Below are positions 26,175 through 64,000 of a stretch of 64,000 bases of DNA, one piece after another. The translations under genes were made by a program, and so were the position numbers. Positions within the stretch are counted from its first letter, which is position 1, and each line of letters starts with the position of its first letter. The DNA is taken from NCBI GenBank assembly GCA_964019165.1, contig OZ025273.1, positions 5,327,823 to 5,391,822 on the forward strand. The letters are read 5' to 3'. The notes beneath the pieces are model-generated. The model ran no database searches. It had not been told where the DNA came from and was given only the letters and a program-made list of their open reading frames with translations. This stretch comes from Mastigias papua (Eukaryota > Cnidaria > Scyphozoa > Rhizostomeae > Mastigiidae).

Positions 26175-27916
26175 CAGGGGCGGATCCAGCACATTTTCTG
26201 ACATTCTCTTAGGTTCAAAATATAAAACCACACCCAAAGACCACACCCAAAGACCACACCCAAAGACTACACCCAAACAATTATCATAGTTTTGATAATT
26301 ATGCCTGAAAGATCAAGGACTGTTGAAATTTCAAAAGCACTTTACTTACAGAATCAAAACTAACCTCTACTTCAATAAAAACTATTGTTAGGAAATTTAG
26401 TTTTTGACAAGACATTACTGCCCTATCTACAGCTGGAACCCCACACTAAGGAATAACCCATGTTCCAGAATTCCAATTGATATCCCAGAGAAGAGTTCTT
26501 AACATAAAGAAATAATTGACATGACAACATTGCCAACAACTGTGCGAAGTAACTGGGTTTCTACTTTGATGGCATTCAAAACAAAGTCCCACGAGCCACT
26601 ATGTCATTCTGTTAGAACAAGTGTCTCTATATCAAAGCTGAACTATTATGAGCGTCTGCTTCGACAAGGTCCCCTTTATCAAAGATTAGCTACCAAGCGT
26701 CTCTCCAAGGTTGTCTCTAAATGAATACAACGAAGAAACACTAATCGGTTTGTGTACATACCCCTACAACGTCTACAAACATAAGTATGATCGTGTAAGC
26801 GGAAGTTAGGATGAATCTTCGTTATATCTGTCCAGTGGGGACTTATAGTATTTCTAACACACAACCTAGCCTGACCTTAACCCTCCGCTCTCCGACCCTT
26901 TGTTTCTACCCAATGTCAACTGACATCGGCCAGACTGGTATTCATCCTGCAATCTTGTAAACAATAATTGCACATGCGAATACGGACTGCCGTGAACGAC
27001 TATAAAACAGTCAAAAAGGAAAAATATAGCCATACGTTATCAGGGGGGGGGGGCAGTTCCTCCTTTATCCACATTTACTCAATGGACCGGGAGTAGAGAA
27101 TCTGTCTGCATGCCTGTGACAAAGTATGACTATTCACTACTACTTGCGATCAAGCTATCCTGTATGACAACACTTACCTAGAGAAAGCTGCATACTAGCA
27201 CTATATACCATCATAATTTGTTCAACATCTCTCTTCGTCAACAGCTGCTTGACTTCTTCTGAAAATTCTATTATTTCGGATAGATTGCTAACGAAGAATA
27301 GTTTTCTCCCGCTCTGAGTTACTTAATCCAACAGATAACTCACATGCCAGGGTACACGGCAAATTCCAAACAGTCACGTATACCCACCCCCTGAATCCTC
27401 AAGATTCTCAGTGAACCTTCTCCTCAGGACGCGCAAGGAGTTAGTTTTAAAATCGTCCAGGCCTACCTCATATAAAAAGAGTACCAAGAAAAAGCCGTTG
27501 CTATGTATTTTGGACCACGTCTAACCAGCGCAGATCTACCTTCTCAAGTGACCAAAAATCAGTACTGTTTCGATGCGCACGCAGTAAGAAAATTGCGTAG
27601 CACATTCTCAAGATGCGAAGGAACTTCTCAAATTGGCATGGAAACTACACGTAAACTGTCGCAACTTGCCTAGATACCTTTCAGGATTGTTGACACTTGT
27701 CAAGGCGATTTATTACTTAATCACTATTGCTAGGTTACCACTTCTCAGAGGTATACCAAGTGTGCAGCAAATATCAGTGGGTACGGGGGTCAGCAACCTT
27801 GAGAAATCAGACTCAATTTGAGTTGACAGGTTGGTAAGGTTCGAAAATCTAGACGCTAGAAAATCTGACATTCTCAACTGAGAATGTTGAGAAGGTTTCG
27901 ATCCGTCTCTGGTCTG
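26175..27916. mobile_element. hAT-like insertion in SAPCD-A exon 1, 1742 bp
   Basis: It is absent from copy B, whose exon reads through uninterrupted. A perfect 8-bp target duplication TCATCAAT flanks it (26167-26174, 27917-27924). The left end is CAGGGGCGGATCCAGCAC; the right end, reverse-complemented, is CAGACCAGAGACGGATCG, so the ends share CAG and a CGGATC word. Both features fit hAT. Near the left end is a 13-bp tandem repeat CACACCCAAAGAC (26228-26277). There is no transposase ORF; it is non-autonomous or a deletion derivative. Confidence 0.88.
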
Positions 27917-28098
27917 TCATCAATTGTTACATATCCTTTCTTCTCTGTATCAAAAATATCAAACAGGCTCCTAATATAATCCACAAAGTCTGACTGGGGT
28001 GGATAATCTACTTTTGATGAACTTTCCAAGGGTAAAGTTTGACTTTTTTTCGGGAAGTCCCTCAAATTTAACGTGCTGGTATCCGATCCTCCGTCCAT

Positions 28099-28690
28099 AT
28101 TTCTTGATAGCAGCAAATTCCTGCAACCCTCCCTAGCAACGAACTCCAAGATAATAGGACACCTATCAGCGTTCAAAATAATCAAAACATTATAGTTGAT
28201 TATGAATGCACGATCCCTGATCGCATTTTCACATAAGTAAACAATCTGTCAAGATGCCCGCAGTTCTATTTGTTCTTGCGAGAAACAACTCATGTCCACG
28301 CAGCAAAACCATTTTGAAACTTCTGACTTGAAATGTTTCTCCTATCACAACTATGTCACTTGCATCATTTCGGAGACTATGAACGACAGCGAAATAACTT
28401 TATTATGCAGAATTGATTACAATTAGTATGAATAAAAAATTGACTTGACTTCCCTTCAACACGGTGCTCTGCGCGAACGGCGTGTTGTATTTATGTGTAG
28501 TGGTGTATATGTTGTACCCCCGTTGTGTCTTTCGGCGATAAGTAGTTCTCATCAGACGTTAAAGTATCGTATTACTATTTCTGTTTAAGTGGCTACCCGC
28601 TGCGCACCTATTTGCATGGTAGCACCTATTTGCATGGCTCTTCATAGAGCACCTATTTGCATGGTCTCGAGGCGAACATGATTGGAAGAA
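28099..28690. other. Head-to-head intergenic region with duplication junction
   Basis: The region separates the SAPCD-A and ZYG11-B start codons. 28099-28470 is the native SAPCD 5' flank, matched by 53974-54345. 28471-28684 is a 214-bp spacer found at neither outer edge of the duplication. ZYG11-B begins immediately after the spacer. Confidence 0.85.
28604..28664. promoter_or_regulatory. Triple POU octamer repeat upstream of ZYG11-B
   Basis: The 16-mer GCACCTATTTGCATGG occurs three times, at 28604-28619, 28622-28637 and 28649-28664. Each contains the perfect octamer ATTTGCAT (reverse complement ATGCAAAT), the classical site for POU-domain factors. The last copy ends 26 bp before the ZYG11-B ATG at 28691. 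The repeat is absent from the ZYG11-A promoter. Function is inferred from the motif. Confidence 0.65.
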
Positions 28691-45698
<17,008 letters not shown>

Positions 45699-48600
45699 AG
45701 TGGGTGATGGAAGATTATATTCGTCAGAGATTGATGAGATATTGATTGCAAAGAGGAAATTTCCAGGGCCTAGCAGAAAATCATTCAACTGAAGATTGAC
45801 AACTTTCTATGGATTTTGTATCTTATTTCTGTAGGCTGTTTTCTATATTTGGAATTATGTAGACGAGTTATTTAGTTTTGGTCCTAGAATCATAGTACAG
45901 TCATCCTCGCATAATTCGGATTGATTTTATCCGGATTTTGTGTATTCCGGACAGAACTGCGAAGTCCAATTGGTTTCCTATTGAAGTGTACTAAAATAAT
46001 TTTCATTATCTGGATCTCCTAATCCGGATAAATGCATAAACCGGACGTCTATTTCGTACAAGTATTTATTATTTATTCACCATAATCCGGAGAATGAGTG
46101 AGGAGGTATCAGCTTTCACGAGAAAATAGAAAGAGTTCATGACACGATTGTCCTTACGTAAAAGTCAGACAATTATTACGGATTTCGTTTTTAGGTCTTA
46201 GAATATTGGTTTTATTGTTTATATAAAGTTTTGTTGAGATATAAGAAATAAAATGTTAAGTTCTGCAGAAATATGCAAGAGCAAAAGAAAGATAGCAGTA
46301 TTTTACATTCCGTAGTACACGTTTTTTATATAAGAAACCATTTTATAAGAAACCGTTTTATAAGAAACCTAGTACTAGAAAGCGCAAAATTTAAAAAACT
46401 TGTAGAACTACAGGGAAATAGAAATTTCCGTGCAATCTCTCACAGTTTCGGAAATACATTTTTCCTCCACAGATTTAAAAGTGTCCACTACAGTATGTTT
46501 ATGTGCCACTACAAAAGACAATGTTTGTTACGTTTCGTTTTCGTTTTCACTTCAATTTTTTCAGCAAATTAAAAAACTTTTAGAACTAAACTGTGGCCAG
46601 AATTTTAGAAACTTTTACTACTTTACTCTACTTTACTCTACTTTACTCTACTTTACTTTACTCTACGTCTTCAGCCAGGTTTTTTTTATAAAAAACGTGT
46701 ATTTTTCCAGGCTAACTTAAATAGCGGCATCCAGGGGTGACGTGATTCCTACCACTATATGCCCAACGACCCTGGGAGTGACCCCCAAATAACAACAGAT
46801 ATTTTACAGGGTCATTTGTAAATGAATAGTATCACTGGAGAAGCTTTTACGTTATCCGGATTTCTGTAGTACAGACAAAACCAGCCAGACCCATGTGATC
46901 CGAATTATGTGAAGTTGACTGTACGTTAATTTTTTCTTTTTATTAAATAAATTTTTATTAGATGCACAGATGCCGAGCATTTCACTCATTATGTGGTGTT
47001 TTTAACTCCATAAAATTAAGAAAACAAATGTGTCACTTCTGGTCAACAAACACGAATTTTCTAAAAATATATAGAATGAAACCTTTAGAAGTTTTCACAA
47101 AACAGCCCATTGTCAATAGTTGTCACTTGATCCATAAAGCAAGGGGTAGAACCTGTTCAAATATTGGTTCATTTCAGCAAGTTGATTTCTGTCCAAGAGG
47201 CCCCTTGTAGTTTTTCACAGAAGTTGCGGATTTTCAGCAAATTCAGTCTTTATTTCACAATGGCTGTTTATCCTTGGCTTATTCCCAGCACTACCATTTT
47301 GCATTGAAATTCAAACTTAAAGTATACCCAATTGTAGCTTAAAGTAGAAATAATTTTTTAATTAATTGCCTCAAAAATCGCCCATTTCAGTCCATGATAA
47401 ATTAAGATCCACAAAGTTACATTTTTGTGTCCCACTTCTCTAATTCTTATTGAAAGAGGGACACATTAGCATGACAGAAAGCGCGGTAGCTGTCATTCAC
47501 CATTGGAACATGTCCCAATCAACTGTGATAGTAATTGAATTAAGACTAATATTGATAGTGTTGTTCACGTATTTCTTTTGAGTTCATATTTATTATTTAA
47601 AGCACTCTATTGATGAACACACTCAACACTATGTATTATCGGCATGGCTTCTATTTGTATCTTCACTATCAAAATAAATGGACAAATGTTGATTCTCAGT
47701 GTTTGCATCTTGAAGAAAATATTTAGGAGACAATATATGCTATCCATAAATTAGAATGAAACTCATTACTTACAAAGATAAATAAAAACACTAGCAAATT
47801 CACACAATCATTCAACTATTATTTGTTATTGTAGATACACAGTTGTAAACTTATTTGCAAACCTTTCAAGAGACTACCAACTGCTTACTTGTTTGGCCTT
47901 CAATTGATTTCTGGATTCCTAATGATTTTTTGTAGTACCCGCTATTCCCTACCACATTAGTGTCAGTTTTTCAACACGGCTATTTAGTAGATTAAATTTT
48001 AGCAATAGAAATGTTTACTACAATCAGAATTACCACAAACAATTGCCATAATGTGCACAAATTATGGCAATGGATGCCTTTTTATAAAAAACTATCTTTT
48101 TGTTTTTAACCCGGATGTTTCTTCATTTTCCAGTTATAAATGTTTCCTAAATTTTTCTCAAATTCTCGACATCAAATCAGGAATTCAAGGCTTCAATTGC
48201 TGTCACGAACTAAGTTCTTTATTTTTACAGTGTCTGCAAAGTAAATCTTTAAATTATGAGTTTATTTTTCAATGAAATAAAATGTTTCTCATAGAAACAG
48301 TTTTTCAAGTTTACATCTTTAAGTTAGTTTGCTTGTGCAGTGCTTCCTAGATGTCTGTGAATTTTAGTCTAATGTAAGTCCCATGTTTCTGATATAATTG
48401 TTCTTTACAAAGAAACATGTAGAAGGTATCCTATATACAATTTCATTACAAGTTGATAAGTAATGAACAACATTTAACAGTACTATGGCATGTGATACCT
48501 ATCATGGTATGCAACAGCTGATCTATTTATAACTCTCCATATATTCTCCAATTAATGCCCCATCTCTTTGAAACATCCCCTCTAATACATACTCCATGCC

Positions 48601-48912
48601 AATTTCAAAAATTCTATTTTTCTGGATATACTTTCCTCTTTATTAAATGCTTCTCTCAAATAACTGTCTAAGATCTATGAAATTTCATAAACACCCTAGG
48701 TGTTTATTGGAGAAAATAAGATACTTCAATACTCTTTTAAAAGGGTAAAGGAGACTTATCTAAAACTTGAAGCATATATATGCATTTTAGGTTACAATGC
48801 TTCCCCATACAAAGCAATTAAGAAAACTATTTTGAAAGATAGGAAATTGCCTGACATTAAATCTACACTCTTGCAGAGATCTAATGCAAACATGCACAAC
48901 AAGAGTCATTTA
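45699..48912. other. Convergent intergenic region, ZYG11-B to SAPCD-B
   Basis: It contains the copy B pogo-like MITE (45898-46921). Downstream of it, 46922-48912 shows no gene; this part is nearly identical to 19903-21893 even though it is noncoding. Confidence 0.6.
45898..46921. mobile_element. pogo/Tigger-like MITE, copy B, with nested MITE
   Basis: Same termini and TA duplication as 18832-19902. The nested CACGTTTTTT element is at 46318-46699. Differences from copy A are a short internal deletion near 46092 and an expanded ctactttact repeat at 46617-46660. Confidence 0.85.
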
Positions 48913-53973
<5,061 letters not shown>

Positions 53974-54413
53974 ATTTCTTGATAACAGCAAATTCCTGCA
54001 ACCCTCCCTAGCAACGAACTCCAAGATAATAGGACACCTATCAGCGTTCAAAATAATCAAAACATTATAGTTGATTATGAATGCACGATCCCTGATCGCA
54101 TTTTCACATAAGTAAACAATCTGTCAAGATGCCCGCAGTTCTATTTGTTCTTGCGAGAAACAACTCATGTCCACGCAGCAAAACCATTTTGAAACTTCTG
54201 ACTTGAAATGTTTCTCCTATCACAACTATGTCACTTGCATCATTTCGGAGACTATGAACGAAAGCGAAATAACTTTATTATGCAGAATTGATTACAATTA
54301 GTATGAATAAAAAATTGACTTGACTTCCCTTCAACACGGTGCTCTCACAATTCAAATTTCGTTGTAATCAAGGACTGACTCGTTTCCAGGATTCAAAAAG
54401 AGATCATTGTTTT

Positions 54414-54668
54414 CTACTTAATTTTTGTGGCTGTTTTATTCTCGATAACATTTGCGTCTACGATCATAATGCTATACACAGTGCAACTATAGCTGTCCGA
54501 TAATTTCTGTTTTACATAGGGCCCATCAAACTCCCACTGATATTGCACTGTCTGCTCGGAGGCAAGATAAATATCGTGGATTATGCCGAGCCCTTTCCTG
54601 TATGAGATAAGCTCTGTCCAGTTGAATGTCTCGGCTCTCATTCGTAGTTCAGTGAGTACAAAAACCAT
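54414..54668 (-). CDS. Uncharacterised ORF, 84 aa
   Basis: A true ATG at 54668 opens an 84-codon frame beginning MVFVLTELRMRAETFNWTEL and ending in KTATKIK. I do not recognise it. Composition is protein-like (Trp, Tyr, acidic and basic residues mixed, no low complexity), and a possible acceptor (ccag) lies about 15 bp upstream, so it could be the last exon of a longer minus-strand gene. It starts about 320 bp beyond the duplication edge. It could also be chance. Confidence 0.3.
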   Translation of the reverse strand: MVFVLTELRMRAETFNWTELISYRKGLGIIHDIYLASEQTVQYQWEFDGPYVKQKLSDSYSCTVYSIMIVDANVIENKTATKIK

Positions 54669-56020
54669 GCTTACTGGACAATGATACGAAATAAAACAAA
54701 ATAAACCTATGTGTCTTACTCGCCAGGTTCTTCATCTTAAAACACTTAGACACAAGCGTTAGTCGAAGTCCACTCCAGGGCTTCTTTACTGTTGATAAAA
54801 CTGTTTAGCTTTCAAATTCTGACAGCAAATCGCAAGCCGGTATGGATTAACTAGCAATAAGCCAATGTATCGAGAAAGCAACAAACCGTGGATAATAACG
54901 CCTTATGTTCACTAGATTCAGTAACACAAGAGCACATAATTTCATTGCAATATGGTCTTGTAAGGTATAACAGCATACGACTTTTCAGGAATTTTCACTG
55001 GGGGGAGACTGGCACACAGGGGAGTAACACCAAGAGAATTCACCGCACATTTTATTGTCTTGCATTGGTATAATGGAAAAATATAGAACAGACGTTGAAT
55101 AATAGTAATGAGACAAAGGAAGTAGAAAATAATTTAATACACGAACTGAATACAGAGATAATACAAAATGAATTTCAAACACATTTCTAAACAAAAGGGT
55201 ACTTGCTACTGCAGAGGGAAATCAGGGGCCAACTGGTGTTGAGACTTAGGGCCTTGGTGGAGAGCTGTCTCAGTAATTCGCACGTTAAAAGATTTCCTTG
55301 CACATGAATCATCCAAATACGAAGACTTTTTATAGTTGCGTCAAATGCACCGTCTAAAGAATTTTTTTGGAACAGTGGTCTTTAATGACAAGACAGTAAT
55401 GCAAAGCATATGGCATGGGTGGTAGAGGCATTGAAGGGACGCATCTAGGAAGTTTCCAGGGCAGAGGTCTGATCCATAAATAGGGGATACGAAAAATTGT
55501 TAAAGAGTATTTGGCCTGAAATAATATTTCTCAAAGTAAGAAATTGATGAAGTACTTGGCTACTTTCAAGTTTACTGATAACAATCAGCAGATCTAAACG
55601 TATAATGGTACGAAAATGCAATATCCAGTCGCACAATTTTTCAAGAAAAAGGACACCTTCATACTTCGGCAGGGATCTACACTCCCAGGACTCTCCTCAC
55701 AGTTGCGCTCCTGAATTGAAAGATCTCCGAATTATCAAACTGTAAAACATGAAAAGCATATCTAGACCAAATGGACCATTGCAATGCAATCTACCGACTT
55801 TATCTAACACATGCAGTCTCGAGAACACATGTTGAGTCACAATAACGAAGGTATAGTTACACAACTTCCGTGAGAATGCCTTGGAAATATCATCAATGTA
55901 AAACAAAACAGCACAGCAATGCAAAACAAACAGATGTAAATCGACTAGAAGACATTCTTATACACAGCTGCTATACTGTACTTCCTCCAAAACTATGTCC
56001 TGCATATTAGCAGCTGCAAG

Positions 56021-56333
56021 TAGTGGCGAGGCCAGGATAAATGAAGTAGGGGGTACAATTCAGTAAGGGGATTTGGGGTCGTAGCCCCAGGGAGAACTTT
56101 CGAGACATGCCCTTTTACTTTGGCACAGAGTGAATCTCCCAAGTTTCATGCTTGCTACTAGCAATAAGAAACTTGGACAATTTAGCGACAATCATTCAAT
56201 AGAACAGAGCGATAGACGGAAAAAATACTGAAGAGACATTTACTTTCGATTCCAAAGAGATCTTGATGATCATCTTTTGCTAAAAGTGGGGGATCCCCCA
56301 CCCCACCTATACCTTCCTGTGGCCACGCTACTG
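56021..56333. mobile_element. hAT-like MITE, 313 bp
   Basis: Left end TAGTGGCGAGGCCAGG; right end reverse-complemented CAGTAGCGTGGCCACAGG, both of the CAGTGGCGTAGCC type common in hAT elements. The 8-bp flanks are gctgcaag (56013-56020) and gctgcaca (56334-56341), a 6/8 match that fits an aged target duplication. Inside the right end lies the palindrome GTGGGGGATCCCCCAC. No ORF. Confidence 0.7.
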
Positions 56334-58251
56334 GCTGCACATGCTTATCTATTTCATTCTTGTTTAAACTGACTATCCTTTCCAAACATATCAGAAAACT
56401 GATGGCATTTCTTAACAGTCAAATTGTTCCACAGAAATGAACTTTTGCAAAGGTTGACGAATAAAAATAATATGCTCATAGGTAATGCCAAGTTACCATA
56501 CAACCTCAAAACTCTCACAGAAAGTTCTTCTTAGTTGCATTCCATATCAGTCCCTTATGGCTGGGAAGATGAGATGCGAATTTCGGCCAACGAACCAAAG
56601 TCAGGTTGGTGTAAATGCGTCTGAAATAGGAAATGATAGACAGCAGTCGATCTTCACTAGCCAAATACGTAGCACGAAGATCAATCAGTCTATCAAAGGA
56701 TCATCGGGAATCAACTAACGGTGCTCTTAAAGCAACAAAAGCGCTCGATAGAATACCTCGCGGAAATATCATGTGTCACATAGAATACGATATACGGGTA
56801 TTCGTAATAGACGGAGCTTATTCTTTAATGATAAATAAACCAAAGCCAATTTCCATCGACTGAAGACCATCTGCCTTATCATAATTGATGCCGTGCGATA
56901 TATAGAAACATAAAAGAACCGTATAGTATGAATAGATCAATTCAAGAAAAGTCAAAGCGGCGAAAAATAACGGCTTAGCACCATAAAGTGAATACTAAAC
57001 ATTTCATTGTCCTAATCTGAATTCATCCCTTCAAAAGGCGAAAAATCATGTTTAATTACGTCCCATCCATCCATTCGTGATGAAGAATTCAATCCATTTT
57101 ACCAGAAGAACGGCGCTTGTTGACAATAATATGCATACAAAGCCGGTATTAATGTCATCAAAAAAAATTGAAAGACCAGATATATCTATGTAGCTGCCGC
57201 ATAGAAAATAAAATCAACAACATGGTATATATTTCCATTTACAACATCACAATCTTGTCAAATTCTGAAGAAAACGCCAAACAATTCTGTTGACGCAATA
57301 TTATAGTTTGATGCAAAACATACACAAAGCATTTGATACAACAAAAAACCAAATGCACCGAGAATTTGCAACATGCAGGCCGAGATGAGATTGAAATCGC
57401 AATTAATCAACCTTTGCTATTTAAGTCTTTACCTCTTGGTCGTTCATGCACAATCATACAAAAGGCATCTGGTCGACATATTGATAGTGATGCTTGGGAT
57501 CAGAGCTCTCTTGCGGTTCTTCCTTAAGTGTGCACCACCTACAACAGCAGACTTCACTTAGATGCTTGCTAATATGGCAGAAATGTTTATAAAGTCTTTT
57601 CGTTTTACAAGTGTCTAAAACCCAATGCAACTCGAATCCTGCTAGGTGGCTGACGCAATGACCCATAATGTCCATCTACATAATTTTTGTCGAGCATTAA
57701 TATTCATAAAATTCGTCGAGTTTGAGCTTGATATTATTCCTAAAATGTTCCTAAATCTCAGCGATTCTGAGCATTAGTATTCGTATTGATTATATTCTTA
57801 ATACTCCCTGAAGAGCTGCAGCGTCGCAAAAGAGCGCAATGACTTTCAGACTGGATGAGTGAAACCTACACTTTCTTTTTCCAAAAAGAAGCTCAAAAGA
57901 AAAAGCCTGAGTCTACAAGAAACTTGCTTTATTCTTAAATTTCAGCCATTTTCAGCCTTGATAGCTTTATAAAAAGAGGTATATATTATGAATAGGAAGT
58001 TTTTCAACATGATCCCTACATAGTTCACAAAGTCGAAAATACAAAACTAGCGCAGAACTTCTGAAACACTCATTGGAAAAATAGGACCTATAAAATACTG
58101 TCTATTTATTCAAGAAGGGATTTCCCAATACGACCTCGTACTCGTAGGATACTTCCGCATGCATCAATACGAGGGCGCAGGCAAAAAACAATATTTACCA
58201 AATAATAAATAGCACAAGACGATGTAAAGGATATGAAACAACTCTGAAAAC

Positions 58252-58549
<298 letters not shown>

Positions 58550-58601
58550 AAGATAGTTATAAGAAGCAAATTTATACAAGAAAGATCGTAAAGAAGAGAA
58601 T

Positions 58602-63856
<5,255 letters not shown>

Positions 63857-64000
63857 CTGCAAGCATCAATATGATATGACTAAAAGCAAGAAAAACCAAT
63901 TCATACTTCTAGAAGCATAAAAAATGACATAGGAAAATATAAATTTCTTCTGAGGTGATTTTCCACCTGCCTACACAGTCTGTAGCCTGACGAGCCCGCT

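Noticed and set aside
57454..57675. Minus-strand 73-codon frame, Cys-rich, as a candidate 3' exon of PIGK
   Set aside because: No hydrophobic helix, no resemblance to the PIGK C-terminus and no good acceptor in the needed phase.

Overview
The window is nuclear DNA of an invertebrate-type metazoan. It has AT-rich introns and intergenic DNA, split genes with GT-AG introns and many tiny exons (34-150 nt), animal-specific gene families (ZYG11, SAPCD), and several kinds of DNA transposon, LINE and long (TA)n arrays. The species cannot be named from the sequence. All gene models below were built by eye from splice sites and family similarity.

Layout: WDR83 (minus, 1474-4854) - 154-bp divergent promoter - ZYG11 copy A (plus, 5009-18632) - convergent SAPCD copy A (minus, 21894-28098) - 214-bp unique spacer - ZYG11 copy B (plus, 28691-45698) - SAPCD copy B (minus, 48913-53973) - 4.2 kb with little in it - PIGK (minus, 3' part 58602-63856, 5' end outside the window). 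Bases 5003-28470 and 28685-54345 are two copies of one block holding ZYG11 and SAPCD, so this is a head-to-tail segmental duplication. Its left breakpoint lies 6 bp before the ZYG11 start codon.

Both ZYG11 copies are predicted intact (18 exons; 714 and 716 codons). They diverge strongly in the N-terminal BC-box/LRR half and hardly at all in the C-terminal ARM half. Copy B lost the promoter shared with WDR83. Its new 5' flank carries three perfect POU octamers (ATTTGCAT) within 53 bp, close to the ATG. SAPCD copy B is intact (6 exons, 360 codons); copy A is broken in its conserved domain by a 1742-bp hAT-like insertion with an 8-bp target duplication.

The duplicated block is a record of mobile-element turnover. 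Elements shared by both copies predate the duplication: a decayed LINE, a CCGGAT-rich hAT MITE, and a pogo-like MITE with a second MITE nested inside. Elements in one copy only are younger: in A the hAT insertion in SAPCD; in B a 1317-bp LINE fragment with a 15-bp target duplication, a composite TIR element with LINE reverse transcriptase, a perfect 333-bp-arm palindrome, and tandem 246/247-bp units inside a (TA)n array. Each of those units joins a tRNA-like sequence to a fold resembling a hammerhead ribozyme.

Functionally the genes are housekeeping or regulatory and not a pathway cluster: WDR83 (scaffold/splicing WD40 protein), ZYG11 (substrate receptor of a cullin-2 ubiquitin ligase), SAPCD (suppressor-APC-domain coiled-coil protein), PIGK (catalytic subunit of GPI transamidase).
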